Shown: piece after piece, positions 1 through 6,085 of the stretch
How the letters are laid out: each line of letters begins with the position of its first letter
How positions within the stretch are numbered: position 1 is the stretch's first letter
DNA from: an uncultured Collinsella sp.
GTDB taxonomy: Bacteria; Actinomycetota; Coriobacteriia; Coriobacteriales; Coriobacteriaceae
Length of the DNA: 7,428 nucleotides
Assembly: GCA_900551975.1 (NCBI GenBank)
Contig: URYA01000077.1
Coordinates: forward strand, 1-7,428
Reading direction: 5' to 3'
Made by a program: the position numbers and the translations under genes
The notes under the pieces: generated by a model
The model's input: only the letters and a program-made list of their open reading frames with translations
Told to the model about the DNA's origin: nothing
The model's database searches: none

Positions 1-9
1 AAAAATGGT

Positions 10-33
10 GTGCCGCCCCGTTTGGGGCGGCAC
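10..33 (-). terminator. Intrinsic terminator downstream of hipA
   Basis: A perfect 10-bp GC-rich stem (GTGCCGCCCC, 10-19, pairing with 24-33) closes a 4-base loop. It starts 9 bases after the hipA stop codon. Read on the minus strand the stem is followed by ACCATTTTT, a usable T-tract. Read on the plus strand it is followed by GTTTTG, so it could also stop transcription coming from the left. The stem composition and position make it the natural end of the hipBA transcript. Confidence 0.85.
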
Positions 34-42
34 GTTTTGTTA

Positions 43-1332
43 TCAGGCGATTCTGCTTAGACGAGCTTGCACTTCTGGAATGATCTTCTCGAACATTACC
101 TCCGCCTCGGGAAAACCCTCTTCTTTGAGACCGCGCGCGGCGTCTCTTAGCGCGTCTGGAACCTCATTGCAGGTATCAGCAATCATTCCGGCGACAATTC
201 CCCCGGGCAAACCCGCCCCAATCATTTGGCTCATCACCGACCCGCGCGTTACGTCGTCAATCTTGCGGCTCCCACCAAACGAGACGCCCATCTCACGAAC
301 GAGACTGGGGTAAACCGTTGTGCACAGCACATCATAGAGCGGCGCCAACCTCACCTGCTTCCAACTTTCGTCCCATACGAGCGACCAGTTCTTTAGATGG
401 TTATCGCAGTTACCTACGGCATAGTCGAACAGCTGGTTATAGCCGACAAGGAACCTGTCCTCCATTTGATTCGTCGACGCCCTTCGCACCGCATCGACGA
501 TAAGCCCTAGGTAATTGACGCCCGTCGCCTCATATTTAAGCTCACGCGAGATGCCCTTGGCCTGACAAACATCTTCCTGGTGCAAACGGTATGGAATTGG
601 CAATCCGTCAACCGAGCGTCCGGTATCAGGCGTTACTCGGTCAAATCGCTTCACGGCGATAATTGGCTCGGCATCCTCAACTCGGATAAGAAAACACTCT
701 TCGGCCGATAGGTCCATCAGAGAGGCGGCTCTCACGCACATCGCTTCGCACACTGTTTCGCCCGGGAACGTTTTCGACCCCGCCTTGAGAATGTGCGTAG
801 ATGGGGCCGCTCCATGAGGTAGGTACCATCCACCACGTGGGTCATCGCCCGTATGGTAGAGACCGACCTTCGCCTGAGCACCTGCAAGGGAGATTCGACT
901 CTCTAGCGCTAAATCAAAAGCAACCTCTGCCGGCGCGTATGCCAGCCCGCTTAGCTGTTCTTCACCTATCTCTTCATAGCCCATTTCGAGACTGTCGGCC
1001 GAAGGCTCTCGCGTCAAAACCAGAGCGCCGACAGGTTCATCGCGGACTAAATCGAGCACCTTAAAGTAATCTCCGCGTTCCGCTCGCGCTCTTTTCTCAA
1101 GGTCCCTGTTGAGCTGCCCCTCCGGAATGATGCCGGAGAAAAAGGAACCCGTTGCGTCCGGACTAAATGTCTCGGCCGACAACGGCAGCGAGGTCGAAAT
1201 CGGGGCCGCATCACCGCTCTGGAGATATTTGGGGCTATAGGTGAATATCGGAAGCCCCGCGTTTTCCTCCAATATGCCAACCAGCTGGTAAGACCCATTA
1301 AACTCCCGGTGAACGAACAGCGTGCCATCCAT
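43..1332 (-). CDS. hipA: HipA-family serine/threonine kinase toxin
   Basis: 429 residues, full length for HipA (E. coli HipA is about 440). HipA proteins are cytosolic kinases with a PI3/4-kinase-like fold that phosphorylate a host target (glutamyl-tRNA synthetase in E. coli), halting growth and promoting persistence, and are restrained by HipB. Residues about 5-105 match the N-terminal HipA-coupling domain (SLPLSAETF, FFSGIIPEG, VGALVL). The kinase part shows the Gly-rich loop RISLAGAQAKVGL (146-158), whose S148 matches the autophosphorylated S150 of E. coli. It also has PSTHILK (K183, ATP-binding lysine), VKRFDR (228-232), the catalytic GNCDNHLKNWSL (D310, N315) and the metal-binding LAPLYDVL (D334). 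All key residues are present, so the toxin looks active. Its ATG shares one base with the hipB stop (TAATG), implying translational coupling, and GGTGAGGGGG precedes it. Base composition is visibly less GC-rich than in the flanking genes, which suggests acquisition by transfer. The cellular target cannot be read from sequence. Confidence 0.93.
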   Translation of the reverse strand: MDGTLFVHREFNGSYQLVGILEENAGLPIFTYSPKYLQSGDAAPISTSLPLSAETFSPDATGSFFSGIIPEGQLNRDLEKRARAERGDYFKVLDLVRDEPVGALVLTREPSADSLEMGYEEIGEEQLSGLAYAPAEVAFDLALESRISLAGAQAKVGLYHTGDDPRGGWYLPHGAAPSTHILKAGSKTFPGETVCEAMCVRAASLMDLSAEECFLIRVEDAEPIIAVKRFDRVTPDTGRSVDGLPIPYRLHQEDVCQAKGISRELKYEATGVNYLGLIVDAVRRASTNQMEDRFLVGYNQLFDYAVGNCDNHLKNWSLVWDESWKQVRLAPLYDVLCTTVYPSLVREMGVSFGGSRKIDDVTRGSVMSQMIGAGLPGGIVAGMIADTCNEVPDALRDAARGLKEEGFPEAEVMFEKIIPEVQARLSRIA

Positions 1333-1622
1333 TATTTCCCCCTCACCTTCAGAATAAAATCAATATCCACGATGGAGGCGTAATCGAAAATGACGCCAAT
1401 TTCGACCGTTGTCCGCCCCCGCTCGATATCACCAATCACACGAAGGCTGCGACCCGTCATAGTCGCGATATCGCGTTGAGTCAAGCCGAGCTCACGCCTT
1501 CTGAGCCTGAGGGCTTTCCCCATCTCGGCGGGATCGAAAACCATGCGCTCCGAGAAAGCGACTTCCGACGGTTTGAGCTTGATGCGCCCATCCAGCTTTT
1601 TAATCGTTGTCACCGTTCTCAT
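1332..1622 (-). CDS. hipB: HipB-like XRE-family antitoxin and autorepressor
   Basis: 96 residues from the preferred start. Residues about 34-88 form a cro/C1-type helix-turn-helix (ALRLRRRELGLTQRDIATMT, then SLRVIGDIERGR), the standard HipB DNA-binding fold. HipB dimers bind operator DNA and HipA together, neutralising the kinase and repressing their own operon. The gene lies directly upstream of hipA and overlaps it by one base. An in-frame ATG exists 60 bases further upstream (1682). I prefer 1622 because it has a good ribosome site (TGGAGG, 4 bases before the ATG) and because the 20 extra codons would run back through the -10 element and two operator repeats. The N-terminal 33 residues before the HTH are Lys/Arg-rich and unassigned. 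The toxin pairing makes the role nearly certain; the exact start is probable. Confidence 0.88.
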   Translation of the reverse strand: MRTVTTIKKLDGRIKLKPSEVAFSERMVFDPAEMGKALRLRRRELGLTQRDIATMTGRSLRVIGDIERGRTTVEIGVIFDYASIVDIDFILKVRGK

Positions 1623-1633
1623 GACGCCTCCAG

Positions 1634-1657
1634 ATATATTCCTGTTCGTGAACATAG
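1634..1657. promoter_or_regulatory. hipBA operator-like palindrome O1
   Basis: ATATATTC-N8-GAACATAG, an 8+8+8 imperfect palindrome lying between the -10 element and the hipB ribosome site and covering the expected transcription start. It shares the half-site type TATRTTC / GAAYATA with the next two palindromes. The architecture (short arms, 8-base spacer) parallels the E. coli HipB operator TATCC-N8-GGATA, which is established knowledge. The assignment to this HipB is inference. Confidence 0.75.
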
Positions 1658-1661
1658 TATA
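1656..1661 (-). promoter_or_regulatory. Probable -10 element of the hipBA promoter
   Basis: On the minus strand this reads TATACT, five of six matches to TATAAT, placing transcription start near 1649, about 27 bases before the preferred hipB ATG. The -35 region about 17 bp upstream (ACATGA) is poor. The hexamer overlaps the edge of the nearest operator palindrome, so a bound repressor would occlude it. Inference from spacing; no start site is proven. Confidence 0.5.
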
Positions 1662-1672
1662 AAACTGTGGAA

Positions 1673-1696
1673 CTATGTTCATGTACGGGAATATAG
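1673..1696. promoter_or_regulatory. hipBA operator-like palindrome O2
   Basis: CTATGTTC-N8-GAATATAG, the most symmetrical of the three copies: seven of eight arm positions pair and the exception is G against A. Its centre (1684.5) is exactly 39 bp from that of O1. It covers the zone around the presumed -35 of the hipBA promoter. Confidence 0.75.
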
Positions 1697-1711
1697 TGTT
1701 GACTATATTAG

Positions 1712-1735
1712 CAATGTTCCCGTTCAGGAATATAG
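1712..1735. promoter_or_regulatory. hipBA operator-like palindrome O3
   Basis: CAATGTTC-N8-GAATATAG, centred at 1723.5, again exactly 39 bp from O2. The right half-site is identical to that of O2. It lies upstream of the promoter, towards the end of the kinase gene, as expected for an auxiliary operator that lets several HipB dimers act together. Confidence 0.7.
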
Positions 1736-1799
1736 CTCCTGAAAAGACTGATTCCTTCTTAAATGGGAAGATTCTGAACGGCTACGTCATACGGGCTGA

Positions 1800-2843
1800 C
1801 TACTCAAAGTATTGGAACTTGTTGGTTGAGAAGGCGAATGTTACGACGAAGCCTTCGCCGGGCTCGGATGCTGCGGTGACGTCGATGCCCATCTTGGAGC
1901 ACAGGCGCGCCACCAGGTAGAGGCCGATGCCCGTTGCGCGCTTGGTGGTGCGGCCGTTGTCGCCGGTAAAGCCCTTCTCGAACACGCGCGGCAGGTCTGC
2001 CGCACACACGCCGCAGCCGTTGTCCGCGACGGTAAGCTCGATGCGCTCGCCTGCCAGACCCTCGTCCAGCAACGCACCCGAAAACACGATCTTTGCGCCG
2101 TCCTCACGCGCATATTTAATGCTGTTCTGAATGAGCTGGCCCAGAATAAACTCGAGCCACTTCTCGTCGGTAAAGACCTCAAAGTCGAGGTTCTCGCACA
2201 CCGGGGCCACGTGCGCCGCGATGAGCTCGCGCGCGTTGGCCTTAATCGCGCCCGTCACCAGGGTCTTGAGATCCCAGCGGCGAATCAAGTAGTCGCGCTC
2301 CACGACTTCCGAGCGCGCGTAGTACAGCGCCTGGTCGATATAGCGCTCCACGCGGGCAAGCTCGCGGCCGAGGTCATCTACGCGCGACAGGTCATCTTCG
2401 CTGCCGTCCAGGTTTTCCAAAATCAGATGGGCCGCCGCCAAGGGCAGCTTGGCCTCGTGGACCCAGCTCTCGATATAGTCGCGATAGTCATCGGTCTGGC
2501 GCCTGCCTTCGGCAACCTCGTCACAAGCGGCTTTGCCCACCCGGCGCAAGACCTCGTACTCGAGCTCGCCCTCGGCATAGGTCGGACATTGCACCATCTC
2601 CTGCACCCATGCGGGACCCTCGAGCTCCTCTGCCGCACGCTCCAGCTGGCGCAGAAAACGACGACGGCGCGCGTACTCGATCACGATGCCGAGCATACCA
2701 AAGATAAAGGACACGCCGACCGCCACGACCACGATGGAAACGGGTGCGCCGGCGACCGTCAGCACAAAGCAGCTCAGCAGCACGCCGCACGTCCACACGG
2801 CGACGGGAAGCAGCGCATCTTTGAAGAATTTGGCAAACGACAT
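1800..2843 (-). CDS. Intramembrane-sensing (BceS-like) sensor histidine kinase
   Basis: 347 residues. Two transmembrane helices (about 11-30 and 36-56) joined by only a few residues leave no extracytoplasmic sensor domain, the hallmark of intramembrane-sensing kinases such as BceS/GraS, which usually read the state of a partner ABC transporter exporting or detoxifying cell-wall antibiotics and antimicrobial peptides. The cytoplasmic part has the phospho-acceptor H129 in YIESWVHEAKLPL, the N box QLIQNSIKYA (N240), the G1 box DNGCG (274-278), the F box VFEKGFTG (287-294) and the G2 box TGIGLYL (304-310). It is therefore a complete kinase. The ATG follows the regulator's stop by 9 bases, and its ribosome site AGGGG overlaps that stop codon, so the two are co-translated. 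Odd point: position H+4 is Leu133, where HisKA kinases normally have Thr or Asn for phosphatase activity. No transporter gene is in the window, so the stimulus is unknown. Confidence 0.9.
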   Translation of the reverse strand: MSFAKFFKDALLPVAVWTCGVLLSCFVLTVAGAPVSIVVVAVGVSFIFGMLGIVIEYARRRRFLRQLERAAEELEGPAWVQEMVQCPTYAEGELEYEVLRRVGKAACDEVAEGRRQTDDYRDYIESWVHEAKLPLAAAHLILENLDGSEDDLSRVDDLGRELARVERYIDQALYYARSEVVERDYLIRRWDLKTLVTGAIKANARELIAAHVAPVCENLDFEVFTDEKWLEFILGQLIQNSIKYAREDGAKIVFSGALLDEGLAGERIELTVADNGCGVCAADLPRVFEKGFTGDNGRTTKRATGIGLYLVARLCSKMGIDVTAASEPGEGFVVTFAFSTNKFQYFE

Positions 2844-2852
2844 AGCCGGCCC

Positions 2853-3524
2853 CTAGACCGAATAGCCCTGGCCGCGGTGCGTCGTCAAATACCCCTTGAT
2901 GCCTATTTTTTCGAGCGTGGTGCGCAGGCGGTTGATGTTGACGGTGAGCGTATTGTCGTCCACGAAGGCGTCGGAGTCCCACAGGTCCTGCATGATGGCC
3001 GAGCGCGAAACGATCTTGCCCGCGCGGCTCAGAAGCAGCGAGAGGATACGCAGCTCGTTTTTGGTGAGCTCGGTACTGATGCCGGTTTGCATGTTGGTGA
3101 CCATGGAGCGAGCGAGATCGAGCTCCAGGCCCTTGTGGACAAGTGTGCTGCGCTCGCCCGCCGCCGCGGTGCGACGCAGCAAGGCATTGATGCGCGCCAC
3201 GAGCACGCGCGCGCTATAGGGCTTGGGAACAAAGTCGTCCGCGCCGAGCGTCATGGCCATGACCTCGTCGATCTCGGTCGTGCGCGACGTGAGGACGATG
3301 ATGGGAACCTCGGATTCGCGGCGAACCTCGTGGCAGATGTGCTGGCCGTCTTTGACGGGAAGCGTCAGGTCGAGCAGCACCAGATCGGGCGCGGCGGCAA
3401 GGATATCGCGCGAGACATGCTCAAACGACTCACAGGCCTCGACCCCAAAACCGGCACGGGCAAGGATATCGGCAAGCTCGCGACGAATGGGCTCGTCGTC
3501 CTCAACGATATAGATCAGCGCCAT
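2853..3524 (-). CDS. OmpR/PhoB-family response regulator
   Basis: 223 residues, typical for the family. The receiver domain (about 1-117) carries the acidic pocket D9/D10, phospho-acceptor D52 in LLDLTLPVKDG, T79 in VLTS and K101 in VPKPY. The C-terminal winged-helix DNA-binding domain (about 128-223) shows ELTKNELRILSLLL, the recognition-helix segment DDNTLTVNINRLRTTLEKIG and the closing HRGQGYSV. It is phosphorylated by the kinase encoded 9 bases downstream and acts as a transcription factor in the cytoplasm. The ATG is preceded by AGAGGGGAGC at suitable spacing. The closest kind by look is the BceR/GraR/VirR group, consistent with the kinase type. Its targets are not visible here apart from a possible autoregulatory palindrome upstream. 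Confidence 0.93.
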   Translation of the reverse strand: MALIYIVEDDEPIRRELADILARAGFGVEACESFEHVSRDILAAAPDLVLLDLTLPVKDGQHICHEVRRESEVPIIVLTSRTTEIDEVMAMTLGADDFVPKPYSARVLVARINALLRRTAAAGERSTLVHKGLELDLARSMVTNMQTGISTELTKNELRILSLLLSRAGKIVSRSAIMQDLWDSDAFVDDNTLTVNINRLRTTLEKIGIKGYLTTHRGQGYSV

Positions 3525-3556
3525 GGATTCCGCTCCCCTCTTGGTTGTCTTGCCCC

Positions 3557-3562
3557 ATTATG
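3557..3562 (-). promoter_or_regulatory. Possible -10 element of the response-regulator operon
   Basis: Reads CATAAT on the minus strand, five of six matches to TATAAT, which would start transcription near 3550 and give a leader of about 25 bases with the ribosome site. The matching -35 position (3580-3585, GCGCGT) shows no resemblance to TTGACA, as expected for a promoter that needs an activator. Inferred only. Confidence 0.4.
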
Positions 3563-3591
3563 ACCGCGGAGCCGCAGGTACGCGCCTCGCG

Positions 3592-3607
3592 TGTCACCAA
3601 GGTGACA
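3592..3607. promoter_or_regulatory. Perfect palindrome upstream of the two-component operon
   Basis: TGTCACC-AA-GGTGACA: two perfect 7-bp arms around a 2-base centre. The centre lies about 50 bp upstream of the inferred transcription start and immediately upstream of the poor -35 region, a common activator position. It is a candidate binding site for the encoded response regulator. OmpR-family proteins often bind direct repeats, but BceR-type regulators use inverted repeats, so the symmetry does not argue against this. Confidence 0.5.
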
Positions 3608-3622
3608 GAACTGTTCGCGAGC

Positions 3623-3666
3623 GGGGATCAAATGATTATTAAATCCCCGTCCCAGAAAAATCATTT
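3623..3666. repeat. Two overlapping, mutually exclusive inverted repeats
   Basis: One hairpin pairs GGGGAT (3623-3628) with ATCCCC (3643-3648). The other pairs AAATGATT (3630-3637) with AATCATTT (3659-3666). The first arm of the second hairpin sits in the loop of the first, so both cannot form together. The sequence follows the stop codon of the unknown gene at 3665, whose TAA overlaps the outer arm. There is no T-tract after either stem, so it is not a standard intrinsic terminator. Confidence 0.4.
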
Positions 3667-4396
3667 AGCGACGGGCGCGGAGCTTTTCGTAGCCGTCGGC
3701 AAAGAAAGCGACCGTGGCGGCGTCGGCCTCGGCGGCGTCCGTCTCGGTTGCGGGGACCACGCCGTGCTCGTCGCTCACCAGGAACAGCGCGCCCTTGAGC
3801 TGCGCGGGAATGTCTACGCGCGTGACCGGGATGCCCTTGGTCTGGGCCAACTGCTCGATGAGCGTCGCCGTGCCGCACAGGCACTCGTCCGCCGGCGCCA
3901 CAAAGGCAAGCTCTCCGTCGTTGACGGCAGCGAGCAGCTCGGGCGCCACGCCGGTTTCGTCGGCCTCGGAGCGGGCCTCGGCGGAGCGGGCACGCAGCGC
4001 CTTGGCCGACGTATCGGCGAGCGGCTCATCCTCCCCCACCGTCATGGCGGCGTTGCCGTTAACGTCGATCACCAGCATGAGCACGCCGTCGTGCGCGGTG
4101 TAATCGCCCTCGGCAAGCGACCACTCAACGTGCTGCTTGGCCCAGCTGAGCATGTTGTGGGTGAGCGGCTCGCCCTGCACCAGGCGCTCGGACAGCGCGC
4201 GAATGTGGCGGTTAAGCATGGGTACCTTTTTGTTGGACATGCGCCAACGGCAGACAAGCGCGGGCTTGTCGAGCGTAAACTTCTCGACCGCTTCCTGATT
4301 GGCGCAAAAGTCCTCGTACGCACGCTGATCCTCGGCATTGCCAAACAGCTCGGCATCATCAATCTGGGGCATGGTCATACCTTTCGTGTTAGTCAT
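3665..4396 (-). CDS. Unrecognised soluble protein
   Basis: Not assigned to a family. The longest frame gives 243 residues; in-frame ATGs at codons 7 and 9 give 237 or 235. The ATG at 4372 (codon 9) has AAAGG seven bases upstream, and a possible -10 (TATAAG, 4405-4410) would start transcription near 4398, which suits 4372 better than 4396. The ATG at 4396 has AGAGGA four bases upstream, so the choice is open. No signal peptide or membrane segment is visible. The N-terminal part (about 20-125) is well ordered, with KPALVCRWR, HVEWSLAEGDYTAHDGVLML and VIDVNGNAAMTVGE. An acidic, Ala-rich linker (about 125-160) leads to a second ordered part with GELAFVAPADE and GALFLVSDEHGVVPA, then an acidic Ala-rich tail. 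The strong purH terminator just upstream implies its own promoter or read-through. Codon use and GC content match purH, so it looks native. Confidence 0.75.
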   Translation of the reverse strand: MTNTKGMTMPQIDDAELFGNAEDQRAYEDFCANQEAVEKFTLDKPALVCRWRMSNKKVPMLNRHIRALSERLVQGEPLTHNMLSWAKQHVEWSLAEGDYTAHDGVLMLVIDVNGNAAMTVGEDEPLADTSAKALRARSAEARSEADETGVAPELLAAVNDGELAFVAPADECLCGTATLIEQLAQTKGIPVTRVDIPAQLKGALFLVSDEHGVVPATETDAAEADAATVAFFADGYEKLRARR

Positions 4397-4413
4397 TCCG
4401 TCCTCTTATACCA

Positions 4414-4448
4414 AAAAGACGGCCCTCCAAACGGAGCAGCCGTCTTTT
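4414..4448 (-). terminator. Strong intrinsic terminator of purH
   Basis: AAAAGACGGC (4414-4423) pairs perfectly with GCCGTCTTTT (4439-4448), and an inner stem CTCC/GGAG (4425-4428 with 4433-4436) closes on AAAC. On the minus strand the stem runs into TTTTT followed by GG, a textbook rho-independent terminator placed 29 bases after the purH stop. The A-rich plus-strand side also makes it bidirectional in form. Confidence 0.92.
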
Positions 4449-4477
4449 GCGGAGATTATTTTGTCCCAAGGCGGAAC

Positions 4478-6085
4478 TTAGTGGCGGAAGTGGCGAGCGC
4501 CCGTAAACACCATAGCAATATTGTGCTCATTGCAGGCCTGGATGCTCTCGTCGTCGCGCTTGGAGCCGCCGGGCTGGATGATGCAGGTCACGCCGTGCGC
4601 AGCAAGCACGTCGACGTTGTCGCGGAACGGGAAGAACGCGTCGCTTGCACAGGCAAAGCCGCCCTTCTCCACGCCCTCGCGCTCGCAGAAGTCCTCGGCG
4701 CGCTCGCAGGCAAGCAGCGCAGAGTCAACGCGGTTAGGCTGACCCGGGCCCATGCCAATGCCGGCCTTACCCTTGGAGACCAGGATGGCGTTGGACTTAA
4801 CGCCCTTGCAGACCTTCCAGGCAAACTCGAGCTCGGCCATCTCGGCGTCGGTGGGCTTGCGGTCGGTGGGGAACGTAAAGGTCGCGGGATCCTCGGTCAC
4901 ATGGTCGACTTCCTGCACCAGCATGCCGCCGTCGATGGAGCGCAGCTCCACCTGGGCGCCGTGGTCCACGCCGCCGGTGGCCAGCACGCGCAGGTTGGGG
5001 CGCTTGGCCATGCGCTCGAGCGCCTCGGCAGTGTAGCTCGGGGCGATGATAACCTCGACGAACTGCTTGTTCTGATCGGCAAAGTGCTCGACCAGCTCAT
5101 AGGGAACCTCGCGGTTGCAGGCGATGATGCCGCCAAAGGCACTCTTGGGATCGCAGGCGAAGGCGCGGTCGTAGGCAGCCGTGATGTCCTCGGCAACGGC
5201 AGAACCGCAGGGGTTCTGGTGCTTGAGGATCACGCAGGCCGGCTCGTCGAACTCGCGGACCAGGTTCCAAGCGGCATCGGCATCCAGATAGTTGTTGTAG
5301 CTGAGCGGCTTGCCCTGGATCTGCTCGGAGCCAACGAGCGGGAACTGCGAGCTCGCGGTGTTCTCGCAGCCCTCGACAAAGCGGTAGACCGTAGCCTTCT
5401 GCTGCGGGTTCTCGCCATAGCGCAGGTCGTCGACCTTCTCCAACGAAATCTCGAGCTTGGCAGAGGTGTCCGCCACATCGCTTGCCTGGGCGGCAAGCCA
5501 ACGGGAGATAGCCGTGTCGTAGGCGGCGGTGGTCTGGTAGACCTTCACCTGCAGGCGACGACGGGTGGAAAGCGTGGTGCAGCCACCGGTCTCGTGCATC
5601 TCGGCCAGGACGGCATCATAGTCGGCCGGGTCGGAAATGACGGTAACGCTCGTGGCGTTCTTGGCAGCAGAGCGTAGCATGGAGGGACCGCCGATGTCAA
5701 TGTGCTCGATGGCGTCCGCGAAGGTGACCTCGGGATTGGCGACGGTCTTCTCGAACTCGTACAGGTTGACGACGACTAGATCGATCAGCTTAATGCCGTG
5801 CTGAGCGGCCTCCTGCATGTGCTGCTCGGAATCGCGGCGGGCCAGCAGCGCGCCGTGAACCTTGGGGTGCAGGGTCTTGACGCGGCCGTCCATCATCTCG
5901 GGATAGCCCGTGAACTCCTCGATGGGGGTTACGGGAACGCCCGCGTCCTCGATGGCACGAGCCGTGCCGCCCGTAGAGATGATCTCGACGCCAAAGTCAT
6001 CGACCAGCGTCCGTGCGAAATCGACGACGCCCGTCTTATCGGTAACCGAGATCAACGCGCGTGCGATCTTCACATCAGATCCCAT
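4478..6085 (-). CDS. purH: Bifunctional AICAR transformylase / IMP cyclohydrolase
   Basis: 535 residues, full length (E. coli PurH is 529). It catalyses the last two steps of de novo purine synthesis: formylation of AICAR by 10-formyl-tetrahydrofolate to FAICAR, then cyclisation to IMP, in the cytosol. The N-terminal IMP cyclohydrolase domain (about 5-200) shows ISVTDKTGV, STGGT (37-41), DGRVKTLHPKVHGALL (66-81), VVVNLYEF (104-111) and IDIGGPSMLRSAAKN (129-143). The C-terminal transformylase domain shows LRYGENPQQ (221-229), LSYNNYLDADAAW, the catalytic Lys-His pair K288-H289 in LKHQNPCGSA, SAFGGIIACNREV, GMGPGQPNRVDSA and the usual end RHFRH. The ATG has an excellent ribosome site (AGGAGG, five bases upstream). 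It stands alone between its own terminator and a divergent promoter region, so it is apparently not part of a larger pur operon here. Confidence 0.97.
   Translation of the reverse strand: MGSDVKIARALISVTDKTGVVDFARTLVDDFGVEIISTGGTARAIEDAGVPVTPIEEFTGYPEMMDGRVKTLHPKVHGALLARRDSEQHMQEAAQHGIKLIDLVVVNLYEFEKTVANPEVTFADAIEHIDIGGPSMLRSAAKNATSVTVISDPADYDAVLAEMHETGGCTTLSTRRRLQVKVYQTTAAYDTAISRWLAAQASDVADTSAKLEISLEKVDDLRYGENPQQKATVYRFVEGCENTASSQFPLVGSEQIQGKPLSYNNYLDADAAWNLVREFDEPACVILKHQNPCGSAVAEDITAAYDRAFACDPKSAFGGIIACNREVPYELVEHFADQNKQFVEVIIAPSYTAEALERMAKRPNLRVLATGGVDHGAQVELRSIDGGMLVQEVDHVTEDPATFTFPTDRKPTDAEMAELEFAWKVCKGVKSNAILVSKGKAGIGMGPGQPNRVDSALLACERAEDFCEREGVEKGGFACASDAFFPFRDNVDVLAAHGVTCIIQPGGSKRDDESIQACNEHNIAMVFTGARHFRH

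Noticed and set aside
1634..1735. Regularly spaced repeats considered as a CRISPR array
   Set aside because: Only three 24-bp palindromic units with 15-bp gaps. The spacing suits transcription-factor operators, and no cas genes are present.
1476..1742. A plus-strand frame containing repeated peptides (VREHS, VREYS, VQEYS) over the hipB upstream region
   Set aside because: The repeated peptides are simply the translated operator repeats. The frame runs antisense to hipB and has no ribosome site.
1736..1799. A terminator between the histidine kinase gene and hipBA
   Set aside because: Only a 4-bp CTTC/GAAG pairing is visible on the minus strand, too weak to call.
2211..3563. A 450-codon plus-strand open frame opposite the two-component genes
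   Set aside because: It is Arg/His/Ala-rich, spans both the kinase and regulator genes antisense and matches no domain. The minus-strand genes carry complete motifs.
3545..5677. A 710-codon plus-strand open frame opposite purH, the unknown gene and the promoter region
   Set aside because: It crosses three functional units, has no ribosome site, and its translation is low-complexity Gly/Ala/Leu/Val-rich. It is the antisense shadow of GC-rich codons in purH and the unknown gene.
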